Positions 42,580 through 58,380 of a stretch of 64,000 nt of DNA are shown piece by piece; the first letter of the stretch is position 1; each line of letters opens with the position of its first letter. The notes below the pieces were generated by a model that was not told the DNA's origin, did not search any database, and saw only the letters and a list, made by a program, of their open reading frames with translations. Position numbers and translations under genes: made by a program. Origin of the DNA: Auanema rhodensis (lineage: Eukaryota; Nematoda; Chromadorea; Rhabditida; Rhabditidae). The stretch is from contig OZ059897.1 of assembly GCA_964057225.1 (NCBI GenBank), forward strand, positions 22,134,001-22,198,000, written 5' to 3'.

Positions 42580-45230
42580 CATGGTAACCATGACTTTGAA
42601 ATTTACGTGAACTTTAATTTATGCTAATTAAATGTACACGTGATGTGCACTTGGTATGTAACTCGCTTCACGTGAAAGATAAAGAGATGCGGTTTTCAAA
42701 ATTAGATTCCCCATGTCCATATTAGTCTAAAAACAAATTTTTATTGATATTGGTGCATGGTAACCATGACTTTGAAATTTACGTGAACTTTAATTTATGC
42801 TAATTAAATGTACACGTGATGTGCACTTGGTATGTAACTCGCTTCACGTGAAAGATAAAGAGATGCGGTTTTCAAAATTAGATTCCCCATGTCCATATTA
42901 GTCTAAAAACAAATTTTTATTGATATTGGTTCATGGTAACCATGACTTTGAAATTTACGTGAACTTTAATTTATGCTAATTAAATGTATACGTGATGTGC
43001 ACTTGGTATGTAACTCGCTTCACGTGAAAGATAAAGAGATGCGGTTTTCAAAATTAGATTCCCCATGTCCATATTAGTCTAAAAACAAATTTTTATTGAT
43101 ATTGGTTCATGGTAACCATGACTTTGAAATTTACGTGAACTTTAATTTATGCTAATTAAATGTATACGTGATGTGCACTTGGTATGTAACTCGCTTCACG
43201 TGAAAGATAAAGAGATGCGGTTTTCAAAATTAGATTCCCCATGTCCATATTAGTCTAAAAACAAATTTTTATTGATATTGGTGCATGGTAACCATGACTT
43301 TGAAATTTACGTGAACTTTAATTTATGCTAATTAAATGTACACGTGATGTGCACTTGGTATGTAACTCGCTTCACGTGAAAGATAAAGAGATGCGGTTTT
43401 CAAAATTAGATTCCCCATGTCCATATTAGTCTAAAAACAAATTTTTATTGATATTGGTGCATGGTAACCATGACTTTGAAATTTACGTGAACTTTAATTT
43501 ATGCTAATTAAATGTACACGTGATGTGCACTTGGTATGTAACTCGCTTCACGTGAAAGATGAAGAGATGCGGTTTTCAAAATTAGATTCCCCATGTCCAT
43601 ATTAGTCTAAAAACAAATTTTTATTGATATTGGTTCATGGTAACCATGACTTTGAAATTTACGTGAACTTTAATTTATGCTAATTAAATGTACACGTGAT
43701 GTGCACTTGGTATGTAACTCGCTTCACGTGAAAGATAAAGAGATGCGGTTTTCAAAATTAGATTCCCCATGTCCATATTAGTCTAAAAACAAATTTTTAT
43801 TGATATTGGTTCATGGTAACCATGACTTTGAAATTTACGTGAACTTTAATTTATGCTAATTAAATGTACACGTGATGTGCACTTGGTATGTAACTCGCTT
43901 CACGTGAAAGATAAAGAGATGCGGTTTTCAAAATTAGATTCCCCATGTCCATATTAGTCTAAAAACAAATTTTTATTGATATTGGTTCATGGTAACCATG
44001 ACTTTGAAATTTACGTGAACTTTAATTTATGCTAATTAAATGTACACGTGATGTGCACTTGGTATGTAACTCGCTTCACGTGAAAGATAAAGAGATGCGG
44101 TTTTCAAAATTAGATTCCCCATGTCCATATTAGTCTAAAAACAAATTTTTATTGATATTGGTGCATGGTAACCATGACTTTGAAATTTACGTCAACTTTA
44201 ATTTATGCTAATTAAATGTACACGTGATGTGCACTTGGTATGTAACTCGCTTCACGTGAAAGATGAAGAGATGCGGTTTTCAAAATTAGATTCCCCATGT
44301 CCATATTAGTCTAAAAACAAATTTTTATTGATGTTGGTGCATGGTAACCATGACTTTGAAATTTACGTGAACTTTAATTTATGCTAATTAAATGTACACG
44401 TGATGTGCACTTGGTATGTAACTCGCTTCACGTGAAAGATAAAGAGATGCGGTTTTCAAAATTTGATTCCCCATGTCCATATTAGTCTAAAAACAGATTT
44501 TTATTGATATTGGTGCATGGTAACCATGACTTTGAAATTTACGTGAACTTTAATTTATGCTAATTAAATGTACACGTGATGTGCACTTGGTATGTAACTC
44601 GCTTCACGTGAAAGATAAAGAGATGCGGTTTTCAAAATTAGATTCCCCATGTCCATATTAGTCTAAAAACAAATTTTTATTGATATTGGTTCATGGTAAC
44701 CATGACTTTGAAATTTACGTGAACTTTAATTTATGCTAATTAAATGTATACGTGATGTGCACTTGGTATGTAACTCGCTTCACGTGAAAGATAAAGAGAT
44801 GCGGTTTTCAAAATTAGATTCCCCATGTCCATATTAGTCTAAAAACAAATTTTTATTGATATTGGTTCATGGTAACCATGACTTTGAAATTTACGTGAAC
44901 TTTAATTTATGCTAATTAAATGTATACGTGATGTGCACTTGGTATGTAACTCGCTTCACGTGAAAGATAAAGAGATGCGGTTTTCAAAATTAGATTCCCC
45001 ATGTCCATATTAGTCTAAAAACAAATTTTTATTGATATTGGTGCATGGTAACCATGACTTTGAAATTTACGTGAACTTTAATTTATGCTAATTAAATGTA
45101 CACGTGATGTGCACTTGGTATGTAACTCGCTTCACGTGAAAGATAAAGAGATGCGGTTTTCAAAATTAGATTCCCCATGTCCATATTAGTCTAAAAACAA
45201 ATTTTTATTGATATTGGTTCATGGTAACCA
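42580..45230. repeat. 10-monomer segmental duplication marked by gtatacgtg
   Basis: Two adjacent monomers carrying gtatacgtg instead of gtacacgtg, at about 42986 and 43162, recur at about 44746 and 44922, 1,760 bp later, with the same order of variable-site types around them (ggtg, ggtt, ggtt, ggtg). A fifth gtatacgtg copy lies at about 45274. The change destroys the first E-box of these monomers while leaving the second intact. Ends are approximate because flanking monomers are close to consensus. Confidence 0.75.
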
Positions 45231-45725
45231 TGACTTTGAAATTTACGTGAACTTTAATTTATGCTAATTAAATGTATACGTGATGTGCACTTGGTATGTA
45301 ACTCGCTTCACGTGAAAGATAAAGAGATGCGGTTTTCAAAATTAGATTCCCCATGTCCATATTAGTCTACAAACAAATTTTTATTGATATTGGTTCATGG
45401 TAACCATGACTTTGAAATTTACGTGAACTTTAATTTATGCTAATTAAATGTACACGTGATGTGCACTTGGTATGTAACTCGCTTCACGTGAAAGATAAAG
45501 AGATGCGGTTTTCAAAATTAGATTTCCCATGTCCATATTAGTCTAAAAACAAATTTTTATTGATATTGGTGCATGGTAACCATGACTTTGAAATTTACGT
45601 GAACTTTAATTTATGCTAATTAAATGTACACGTGATGTGCACTTGGTATGTAACTCGCTTCACGTGAAAGATAAAGAGATGCGGTTTTCAAAATTAGATT
45701 CCCCATGTCCATATTAGTCTAAAAA

Positions 45726-45734
45726 CAAAATTTA
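45726..45734. other. 1-bp deletion in the A/T run of a monomer
   Basis: The usual caaatttttattg reads caaaatttattg here, one base shorter, consistent with loss of one T plus a T-to-A change. It is private to this copy. Confidence 0.93.
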
Positions 45735-48700
45735 TTGATATTGGTGCATGGTAACCATGACTTTGAAATTTACGTGAACTTTAATTTATGCTAATTAAAT
45801 GTACACGTGATGTGCACTTGGTATGTAACTCGCTTCACGTGAAAGATAAAGAGATGCGGTTTTCAAAATTAGATTCCCCATGTCCATATTAGTCTAAAAA
45901 CAAATTTTTATTGATATTGGTTCATGGTAACCATGACTTTGAATTTTACGTGAACTTTAATTTATGCTAATTAAATGTACACGTGATGTGCACTTGGTAT
46001 GTAACTCGCTTCACGTGAAAGATAAAGAAATGCGGTTTTCAAAATTAGATTCCCCATGTCCATATTAGTCTAAAAACAAATTTTCATTGATATTGGTTCA
46101 TGGTAACCATGACTTTGAAATTTACGTGAACTTTAATTTATGCTAATTAAATGTACACGTGATGTGCACTTGGTATGTAACTCGCTTCACGTGAAAGATA
46201 AAGAGATGCGGTTTTCAAAATTAGATTCCCCATGTCCATATTAGTCTAAAAACAAATTTGTATTGATATTGCTTCATGGTAACCATGACTTTGAAATTTA
46301 CGTGAACTTTAATTTATGCTAATTAAATGTACACGTGATGTGCACTTGGTATGTAACTCGCTTCACGTGAAAGATAAAGAGATGCGGTTTTCAAAATTAG
46401 ATTCCCCATGTCCATATTAGTCTAAAAACAAATTTTTATTGATATTGGTGCATGGTAACCATGACTTTGAAATTTACGTGAACTTTAATTTATGCTAATT
46501 AAATGTACACGTGATGTGCACTTGGTATGTAACTCGCTTCACGTGAAAGATAAAGAGATGCGGTTTTCAAAATTAGATTCCCCATGTCCATATTAGTCTA
46601 AAAACAAATTTTTATTGATATTGGTTCATGGTAACCATGACTTTGAAATTTACGTGAACTTTAATTTATGCTAATTAAATGTACACGTGATGTGCACTTG
46701 GTATGTAACTCGCTTCACGTGAAAGATAAAGAGATGCGGTTTTCAAAATTAGATTCCCCATGTCCATATTAGTCTAAAAACAAATTTTTATTGATATTGC
46801 TTCATGGTAACCATGACTTTGAAATTTACGTGAACTTTAATTTATGCTAATTAAATGTACACGTGATGTGCACTTGGTATGTAACTCGCTTCACGTGAAA
46901 GATAAAGAGATGCGGTTTTCAAAATTAGATTCCCCATGTCCATATTAGTCTAAAAACAAATTTTTATTGATATTGGTGCATGGTAACCATGACTTTGAAA
47001 TTTACGTGAACTTTAATTTATGCTAATTAAATGTACACGTGATGTGCACTTGGTATGTAACTCGCTTCACGTGAAAGATAAAGAGATGCGGTTTTCAAAA
47101 TTAGATTCCCCATGTCCATATTAGTCTAAAAACAAATTTTTATTGATATTGGTGCATGGTAACCATGACTTTGAAATTTACGTGAACTTTAATTTATGCT
47201 AATTAAATGTACACGTGATGTGCACTTGGTATGTAACTCGCTTCACGTGAAAGATAAAGAGATGCGGTTTTCAAAATTAGATTCCCCATGTCCATATTAG
47301 TCTAAAAACAAATTTTTATTGATATTGGTGCATGGTAACCATGACTTTGAAATTTACGTGAACTTTAATTTATGCTAATTAAATGTACACGTGATGTGCA
47401 CTTGGTATGTAACTCGCTTCACGTGAAAGATGAAGAGATGCGGTTTTCAAAATTAGATTCCCCATGTCCATATTAGTCTAAAAACAAATTTTTATTGATA
47501 TTGGTTCATGGTAACCATGACTTTGAAATTTACGTGAACTTTAATTTATGCTAATTAAATGTACACGTGATGTGCACTTGGTATGTAACTCGCTTCACGT
47601 GAAAGATAAAGAGATGCGGTTTCCAAAATTAGATTCCCCATGTCCATATTAGTCTAAAAACAAATTTTTATTGATATTGGTTCATGGTAACCATGACTTT
47701 GAAATTTACGTGAACTTTAATTTATGCTAATTAAATGTACACGTGATGTGCACTTGGTATGTAACTCGCTTCACGTGAAAGATAAAGAGATGCGGTTTTC
47801 AAAATTAGATTCCCCATGTCCATATTAGTCTAAAAACAAATTTTTATTGATATTGGTTCATGGTAACCATGACTTTGAAATTTACGTGAACTTTAATTTA
47901 TGCTAATTAAATGTACACGTGATGTGCACTTGGTATGTAACTCGCTTCACGTGAAAGATAAAGAGATGCGGTTTTCAAAATTAGATTCCCCATGTCCATA
48001 TTAGTCTAAAAACAAATTTTTATTGATATTGGTGCATGGTAACCATGACTTTGAAATTTACGTGAACTTTAATTTATGCTAATTAAATGTACACGTGATG
48101 TGCACTTGGTATGTAACTCGCTTCACGTGAAAGATAAAGAGATGCGGTTTTCAAAATTAGATTCCCCATGTCCATATTAGTCTAAAAACAAATTTTTATT
48201 GATATTGGTGCATGGTAACCATGACTTTGAAATTTACGTGAACTTTAATTTATGCTAATTAAATGTACACGTGATGTGCACTTGGTATGTAACTCGCTTC
48301 ACGTGAAAGATAAAGAGATGCGGTTTTCAAAATTAGATTCCCCATGTCCATATTAGTCTAAAAACAAATTTTTATTGATATTGGTGCATGGTAACCATGA
48401 CTTTGAAATTTACGTGAACTTTAATTTATGCTAATTAAATGTACACGTGATGTGCACTTGGTATGTAACTCGCTTCACGTGAAAGATAAAGAGATGCGGT
48501 TTTCAAAATTAGATTCCCCATGTCCATATTAGTCTAAAAACAAATTTTTATTGATATTGGTGCATGGTAACCATGACTTTGAAATTTACGTGAACTTTAA
48601 TTTATGCTAATTAAATGTACACGTGATGTGCACTTGGTATGTAACTCGCTTCACGTGAAAGATAAAGAGATGCGGTTTTCAAAATTAGATTCCCCATGTC

Positions 48701-51700
48701 CATATTAGTCTAAAAACAAATTTTTATTGATATTGGTGCATGGTAACCATGACTTTGAAATTTACGTGAACTTTAATTTATGCTAATTAAATGTACACGT
48801 GATGTGCACTTGGTATGTAACTCGCTTCACGTGAAAGATAAAGAGATGCGGTTTTCAAAATTAGATTCCCCATGTCCATATTAGTCTAAAAACAAATTTT
48901 TATTGATATTGGTTCATGGTAACCATGACTTTGAAATTTACGTGAACTTTAATTTATGCTAATTAAATGTACACGTGATGTGCACTTGGTATGTAACTCG
49001 CTTCACGTGAAAGATAAAGAGATGCGGTTTTCAAAATTAGATTCCCCATGTCCATATTAGTCTAAAAACAAATTTTTATTGATATTGGTTCATGGTAACC
49101 ATGACTTTGAAATTTACGTGAACTTTAATTTATGCTAATTAAATGTACACGTGATGTGCACTTGGTATGTAACTCGCTTCACGTGAAAGATAAAGAGATG
49201 CGGTTTTCAAAATTAGATTCCCCATGTCCATATTAGTCTAAAAACAAATTTTTATTGATATTGGTGCATGGTAACCATGACTTTGAAATTTACGTGAACT
49301 TTAATTTATGCTAATTAAATGTACACGTGATGTGCACTTGGTATGTAACTCGCTTCACGTGAAAGATAAAGAGATGCGGTTTTCAAAATTAGATTCCCCA
49401 TGTCCATATTAGTCTAAAAACAAATTTTTATTGATATTGGTGCATGGTAACCATGACTTTGAAATTTACGTGAACTTTAATTTATGCTAATTAAATGTAC
49501 ACGTGATGTGCACTTGGTATGTAACTCGCTTCACGTGAAAGATAAAGAGATGCGGTTTTCAAAATTAGATTCCCCATGTCCATATTAGTCTAAAAACAAA
49601 TTTTTATTGATATTGGTTCATGGTAACCATGACTTTGAAATTTACGTGAACTTTAATTTATGCTAATTAAATGTACACGTGATGTGCACTTGGTATGTAA
49701 CTCGCTTCACGTGAAAGATAAAGAGATGCGGTTTTCAAAATTAGATTCCCCATGTCCATATTAGTCTAAAAACAAATTTTTATTGATATTGGTGCATGGT
49801 AACCATGACTTTGAAATTTACGTCAACTTTAATTTATGCTAATTAAATGTACACGTGATGTGCACTTGGTATGTAACTCGCTTCACGTGAAAGATGAAGA
49901 GATGCGGTTTCCAAAATTAGATTCCCCATGTCCATATTAGTCTAAAAACAAATTTTTATTGATATTGGTGCATGGTAACCATGACTTTGAAATTTACGTG
50001 AACTTTAATTTATGCTAATTAAATCTACACGTGATGTGCACTTGGTATGTAACTCGCTTCACGTGAAAGATAAAGAGATGCGGTTTTCAAAATTAGATTC
50101 CCCATGTCCATATTAGTCTAAAAACAAATTTTTATTGATATTGGTGCATGGTAACCATGACTTTGAAATTTACGTGAACTTTAATTTATGCTAATTAAAT
50201 GTACACGTGATGTGCACTTGGTATGTAACTCGCTTCACGTGAAAGATAAAGAGATGCGGTTTTCAAAATTAGATTCCCCATGTCCATATTAGTCTAAAAA
50301 CAAATTTTTATTGATATTGGTTCATGGTAACCATGATTTTGAAATTTACGTGAACTTTAATTTATGCTAATTAAATGTACACGTGATGTGCACTTGGTAT
50401 GTAACTCGCTTCACGTGAAAGATAAAGAGATGCGGTTTTCAAAATTAGATTCCCCATGTCCATATTAGTCTAAAAACAAATTTTTATTGATATTGGTGCA
50501 TGGTAACCATGACTTTGAAATTTACGTCAACTTTAATTTATGCTAATTAAATGTACACGTGATGTGCACTTGGTATGTAACTCGCTTCACGTGAAAGATG
50601 AAGAGATGCGGTTTTCAAAATTAGATTCCCCATGTCCATATTAGTCTAAAAACAAATTTTTATTGATGTTGGTGCATGGTAACCATGACTTTGAAATTTA
50701 CGTGAACTTTAATTTATGCTAATTAAATGTACACGTGATGTGCACTTGGTATGTAACTCGCTTCACGTGAAAGATAAAGAGATGCGGTTTTCAAAATTAG
50801 ATTCCCCATGTCCATATTAGTCTAAAAACAAATTTTTATTGATATTGGTGCATGGTAACCATGACTTTGAAATTTACGTGAACTTTAATTTATGCTAATT
50901 AAATGTACACGTGATGTGCACTTGGTATGTAACTCGCTTCACGTGAAAGATAAAGAGATGCGGTTTTCAAAATTAGATTCCCCATGTCCATATTAGTCTA
51001 AAAACAAATTTTTATTGATATTGGTTCATGGTAACCATGACTTTGAAATTTACGTGAACTTTAATTTATGCTAATTAAATGTACACGTGATGTGCACTTG
51101 GTATGTAACTCGCTTCACGTGAAAGATAAAGAGATGCGGTTTTCAAAATTAGATTCCCCATGTCCATATTAGTCTAAAAACAAATTTTTATTGATATTGG
51201 TTCATGGTAACCATGACTTTGAATTTTACGTGAACTTTAATTTATGCTAATTAAATGTACACGTGATGTGCACTTGGTATGTAACTCGCTTCACGTGAAA
51301 GATAAAGAAATGCGGTTTTCAAAATTAGATTCCCCATGTCCATATTAGTCTAAAAACAAATTTTCATTGATATTGGTTCATGGTAACCATGACTTTGAAA
51401 TTTACGTGAACTTTAATTTATGCTAATTAAATGTACACGTGATGTGCACTTGGTATGTAACTCGCTTCACGTGAAAGATAAAGAGATGCGGTTTTCAAAA
51501 TTAGATTCCCCATGTCCATATTAGTCTAAAAACAAATTTTTATTGATATTGCTTCATGGTAACCATGACTTTGAAATTTACGTGAACTTTAATTTATGCT
51601 AATTAAATGTACACGTGATGTGCACTTGGTATGTAACTCGCTTCACGTGAAAGATAAAGAGATGCGGTTTTCAAAATTAGATTCCCCATGTCCATATTAG

Positions 51701-54700
51701 TCTAAAAACAAATTTTTATTGATATTGGTGCATGGTAACCATGACTTTGAAATTTACGTGAACTTTAATTTATGCTAATTAAATGTACACGTGATGTGCA
51801 CTTGGTATGTAACTCGCTTCACGTGAAAGATAAAGAGATGCGGTTTTCAAAATTAGATTCCCCATGTCCATATTAGTCTAAAAACAAATTTTTATTGATA
51901 TTGGTGCATGGTAACCATGACTTTGAAATTTACGTGAACTTTAATTTATGCTAATTAAATGTACACGTGATGTGCACTTGGTATGTAACTCGCTTCACGT
52001 GAAAGATAAAGAGATGCGGTTTTCAAAATTAGATTCCCCATGTCCATATTAGTCTAAAAACAAATTTTTATTGATATTGGTGCATGGTAACCATGACTTT
52101 GAAATTTACGTGAACTTTAATTTATGCTAATTAAATGTACACGTGATGTGCACTTGGTATGTAACTCGCTTCACGTGAAAGATGAAGAGATGCGGTTTGC
52201 AAAATTAGATTCCCCATGTCCATATTAGTCTAAAAACAAATTTTTATTGATATTGGTGCATGGTAACCATGACTTTGAAATTTACGTGAACTTTAATTTA
52301 TGCTAATTAAATGTACACGTGATGTGCACTTGGTATGTAACTCGCTTCACGTGAAAGATAAAGAGATGCGGTTTTCAAAATTAGATTCCCCATGTCCATA
52401 TTAGTCTAAAAACAAATTTTTATTGATATTGCTTCATGGTAACCATGACTTTGAAATTTACGTGAACTTTAATTTATGCTAATTAAATGTACACGTGATG
52501 TGCACTTGGTATGTAACTCGCTTCACGTGAAAGATAAAGAGATGCGGTTTTCAAAATTAGATTCCCCATGTCCATATTAGTCTAAAAACAAATTTTTATT
52601 GATATTGGTGCATGGTAACCATGACTTTGAAATTTACGTGAACTTTAATTTATGCTAATTAAATGTACACGTGATGTGCACTTGGTATGTAACTCGCTTC
52701 ACGTGAAAGATAAAGAGATGCGGTTTTCAAAATTAGATTCCCCATGTCCATATTAGTCTAAAAACAAATTTTTATTGATATTGGTGCATGGTAACCATGA
52801 CTTTGAAATTTACGTGAACTTTAATTTATGCTAATTAAATGTACACGTGATGTGCACTTGGTATGTAACTCGCTTCACGTGAAAGATAAAGAGATGCGGT
52901 TTTCAAAATTAGATTCCCCATGTCCATATTAGTCTAAAAACAAATTTTTATTGATATTGGTGCATGGTAACCATGACTTTGAAATTTACGTGAACTTTAA
53001 TTTATGCTAATTAAATGTACACGTGATGTGCACTTGGTATGTAACTCGCTTCACGTGAAAGATAAAGAGATGCGGTTTTCAAAATTAGATTCCCCATGTC
53101 CATATTAGTCTAAAAACAAATTTTTATTGATATTGGTGCATGGTAACCATGACTTTGAAATTTACGTGAACTTTAATTTATGCTAATTAAATGTACACGT
53201 GATGTGCACTTGGTATGTAACTCGCTTCACGTGAAAGATGAAGAGATGCGGTTTGCAAAATTAGATTCCCCATGTCCATATTAGTCTAAAAACAAATTTT
53301 TATTGACATTGGTTCATGGTAACCATGACTTTGAAATTTACGTGAACTTTAATTTATGCTAATTAAATGTACACGTGATGTGCACTTGGTATGTAACTCG
53401 CTTCACGTGAAAGACAAAGAGATGCGGTTTTCAAAATTAGATTCCCCATGTCCATATTAGTCTAAAAACAAATTTTTATTGATATTGGTGCATGGTAACC
53501 ATGACTTTGAAATTTACGTGAACTTTAATTTATGCTAATTAAATGTACACGTGATGTGCACTTGGTATGTAACTCGCTTCACGTGAAAGATGAAGAGATG
53601 CGGTTTGCAAAATTAGATTCCCCATGTCCATATTAGTCTAAAAACAAATTTTTATTGACATTGGTGCATGGTAACCATGACTTTGAAATTTACGTGAACT
53701 TTAATTTATGCTAATTAAATGTACACGTGATGTGCACTTGGTATGTAACTCGCTTCACGTGAAAGACAAAGAGATGCGGTTTTCAAAATTAGATTCCCCA
53801 TGTCCATATTAGTCTAAAAACAAATTTTTATTGATATTGGTGCATGGTAACCATGACTTTGAAATTTACGTGAACTTTAATTTATGCTAATTAAATGTAC
53901 ACGTGATGTGCACTTGGTATGTAACTCGCTTCACGTGAAAGATAAAGAGATGCGGTTTTCAAAATTAGATTCCCCATGTCCATATTAGTCTAAAAACAAA
54001 TTTTTATTGATATTGGTTCATGGTAACCATGACTTTGAAATTTACGTGAACTTTAATTTATGCTAATTAAATGTACACGTGATGTGCACTTGGTATGTAA
54101 CTCGCTTCACGTGAAAGATAAAGAGATGCGGTTTTCAAAATTAGATTCCCCATGTCCATATTAGTCTAAAAACAAATTTTTATTGACATTGGTGCATGGT
54201 AACCATGACTTTGAAATTTACGTGAACTTTAATTTATGCTAATTAAATGTACACGTGATGTGCACTTGGTATGTAACTCGCTTCACGTGAAAGATAAAGA
54301 GATGCGGTTTTCAAAATTAGATTCCCCATGTCCATATTAGTCTAAAAACAAATTTTTATTGATATTGGTGCATGGTAACCATGACTTTGAAATTTACGTG
54401 AACTTTAATTTATGCTAATTAAATGTACACGTGATGTGCACTTGGTATGTAACTCGCTTCACGTGAAAGATGAAGAGATGCGGTTTTCAAAATTAGATTC
54501 CCCATGTCCATATTAGTCTCAAAACAAATTTTTATTGATATTGGTGCATGGTAACCATGACTTTGAAATTTACGTGAACTTTAATTTATGCTAATTAAAT
54601 GTACACGTGATGTGCACTTGGTATGTAACTCGCTTCACGTGAAAGATAAGGAGATGCGGTTTTCAAAATTAGATTCCCCATGTCCATATTAGTCTAAAAA

Positions 54701-57700
54701 CAAATTTTTATTGATATTGGTGCATGGTAACCATGACTTTGAAATTTACGTGAACTTTAATTTATGCTAATTAAATGTACACGTGATGTGCACTTGGTAT
54801 GTAACTCGGTTCACGTGAAAGATGAAGAGATGCGGTTTTCAAAATTAGATTCCCCATGTCCATATTAGTCTCAAAACAAATTTTTATTGATATTGGTGCA
54901 TGGTAACCATGACTTTGAAATTTACGTGAACTTTAATTTATGCTAATTAAATGTACACGTGATGTGCACTTGGTATGTAACTCGCTTCACGTGAAAGATA
55001 AGGAGATGCGGTTTTCAAAATTAGATTCCCCATGTCCATATTAGTCTAAAAACAAATTTTTATTGATATTGGTGCATGGTAACCATGACTTTGAAATTTA
55101 CGTGAACTTTAATTTATGCTAATTAAATGTACACGTGATGGGCACTTGGTATGTAACTCGCTTCACGTGAAAGATAAAGAGATGCGGTTTTCAAAATTAG
55201 ATTCCCCATGTCCATATTAGTCTAAAAACAAATTTTTATTGATATTGGTTCATGGTAACCATGACTTTGAAATTTACGTGAACTTTAATTTATGCTAATT
55301 AAATGTACACGTGATGTGCACTTGGTATGTAACTCGCTTCACGTGAAAGATAAAGAGATGCGGTTTTCAAAATTAGATTCCCCATGTCCATATTAGTCTA
55401 AAAACAAATTTTTATTGATATTGGTGCATGGTAACCATGACTTTGAAATTTACGTGAACTTTAATTTATGCTAATTAAATGTACACGTGATGTGCACTTG
55501 GTATGTAACTCGGTTCACGTGAAAGATAAAGAGATGCGGTTTTCAAAATTAGATTCCCCATGTCCATATTAGTCTAAAAACAAATTTTTATTGATATTGG
55601 TGCATGGTAACCATGACTTTGAAATTTACGTGAACTTTAATTTATGCTAATTAAATGTACACGTGATGTGCACTTGGTATGTAACTCGCTTCACGTGAAA
55701 GATAAAGAGATGCGGTTTTCAAAATTAGATTCCCCATGTCCATATTAGTCTAAAAACAAATTTTTATTGATTTTGGTTCATGGTAACCATGACTTTGAAA
55801 TTTACGTGAACTTTAATTTATGCTAATTAAATGTACACGTGATGTGCACTTGGTATGTAACTCGCTTCACGTGAAAGATAAAGAGATGCGGTTTTCAAAA
55901 TTAGATTCCCCATGTCCATATTAGTCTAAAAACAAATTTTTATTGATATTGGTTCATGGTAACCATGACTTTGAAATTTACGTGAACTTTAATTTATGCT
56001 AATTAAATGTACACGTGATGTGCACTTGGTATGTAACTCGCTTCACGTGAAAGATAAAGAGATGCGGTTTTCAAAATTAGATTCCCCATGTCCATATTAG
56101 TCTAAAAACAAATTTTTATTGATATTGGTGCATGGTAACCATGACTTTGAAATTTACGTGAACTTTAATTTATGCTAATTAAATGTACACGTGATGTGCA
56201 CTTGGTATGTAACTCGCTTCACGTGAAAGATAAAGAGATGCGGTTTTCAAAATTAAATTTCCCATGTCCATATTAGTCTAAAAACTAATTTTTATTGATA
56301 TTGGTGCATGGTAACCATGACTTTGAAATTTACGTGAACTTTAATTTATGCTAATTGAATGTACACGTGATGTGCACTTGGTATGTAACTCGCTTCACGT
56401 GAAAGATAAAGAGATGCGGTTTTCAAAATTAGATTCCCCATGTCCATATTAGTCTAAAAACAAATTTTTATTGATATTGGTTCATGGTAACCATGACTTT
56501 GAAATTTACGTGAACTTTAATTTATGCTAATTAAATGTACACGTGATGTGCACTTGGTGTGTAACTCGCTTCACGTGAAAGATAAAGAGATGCGGTTTTC
56601 AAAATTAGATTCCCCATGTCCATATTAGTCTAAAAACAAATTTTTATTGATATTGGTGCATGGTAACCATGACTTTGAAATTTACGTGAACTTTAATTTA
56701 TGCTAATTAAATGTACACGTGATGTGCACTTGGTATGTAACTCGCTTCACGTGAAAGATAAAGAGATGCGGTTTTCAAAATTAGATTCCCCATATCCATA
56801 TTAGTTTAAAAACAAATTTTTATTGATATTGGTGCATGGTAACCATGACTTTGAAATTTACGTGAACTTTAATTTATGCTAATTAAATGTACACGTGATG
56901 TGCACTTGGTATGTAACTCGCTTCACGTGAAAGATAAAGAGATGCGGTTTTCAAAATTAGATTCCCCATGTCCATATTAGTCTAAAAACAAATTTTTATT
57001 GATATTGGTTCATGGTAACCATGACTTTGAAATTTACGTGAACTTTAATTTATGCTAATTAAATGTACACGTGATGTGCACTTGGTATGTAACTCGCTTC
57101 ACGTGAAAGATAAAGAGATGCGGTTTTCAAAATTAGATTCCCCATGTCCATATTAGTCTAAAAACAAATTTTTATTGATATTGGTGCATGGTAACCATGA
57201 CTTTGAAATTTACGTGAACTTTAATTTATGCTAATTAAATGTACACGTGATGTGCACTTGGTATGTAACTCGCTTCACGTGAAAGATAAAGAGATGCGGT
57301 TTTCAAAATTAGATTCCCCATATCCATATTAGTTTAAAAACAAATTTTTATTGATATTGGTGCATGGTAACCATGACTTTGAAATTTACGTGAACTTTAA
57401 TTTATGCTAATTAAATGTACACGTGATGTGCACTTGGTATGTAACTCGCTTCACGTGAAAGATAAAGAGATGCGGTTTTCAAAATTAGATTCCCCATGTC
57501 CATATTAGTCTAAAAACAAATTTTTATTGATATTGGTTCATGGTAACCATGACTTTGAAATTTACGTGAACTTTAATTTATGCTAATTAAATGTACACGT
57601 GATGTGCACTTGGTATGTAACTCGCTTCACGTGAAAGATAAGGAGATGCGGTTTTCAAAATTAGATTCCCCATGTCCATATTAGTCTAAAAACAAATTTT

Positions 57701-58380
57701 TATTGATATTGGTGCATGGTAACCATGACTTTGAAATTTACGTGAACTTTAATTTATGCTAATTAAATGTACACGTGATGGGCACTTGGTATGTAACTCG
57801 CTTCACGTGAAAGATAAAGAGATGCGGTTTTCAAAATTAGATTCCCCATATCCATATTAGTCTAAAAACAAATTTTTATTGATATTGGTTCATGGTAACC
57901 ATGACTTTGAAATTTACGTGAACTTTAATTTATGCTAATTAAATGTACACGTGATGTGCACTTGGTATGTAACTCGCTTCACGTGAAAGATAAAGAGATG
58001 CGGTTTTCAAAATTAGATTCCCCATGTCCATATTAGTCTAAAAACAAATTTTTATTGATATTGGTGCATGGTAACCATGACTTTGAAATTTACGTGAACT
58101 TTAATTTATGCTAATTAAATGTACACGTGATGTGCACTTGGTATGTAACTCGCTTCACGTGAAAGATAAAGAGATGCGGTTTTCAAAATTAGATTCCCCA
58201 TGTCCATATTAGTCTAAAAACAAATTTTTATTGATATTGGTGCATGGTAACCATGACTTTGAAATTTACGTGAACTTTAATTTATGCTAATTAAATGTAC
58301 ACGTGATGTGCACTTGGTATGTAACTCGCTTCACGTGAAAGATAAAGAGATGCGGTTTTCAAAATTAGATTCCCCATATC

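Larger units (their letters stand above)
34140..51380. repeat. Recurring cassette gaattttac / aaagaaatg / ttttcattg at five sites
   Basis: One monomer with three linked changes (gaattttacgtg, aaagaaatgcgg and ttttcattgat) is found at about 34152, 36088, 36792, 45943 and 51223. At the first, third, fourth and fifth sites the next-but-one variable site is of the gctt type, so a multi-monomer haplotype travelled together. The copy at 36088 also carries the 1-bp deletion at 36187 and is followed by a different neighbour. Offsets are 11 monomers, 4 monomers (less 1 bp) and, between the last two, 30 monomers (5,280 bp). This interval otherwise holds ordinary satellite. Confidence 0.8.
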
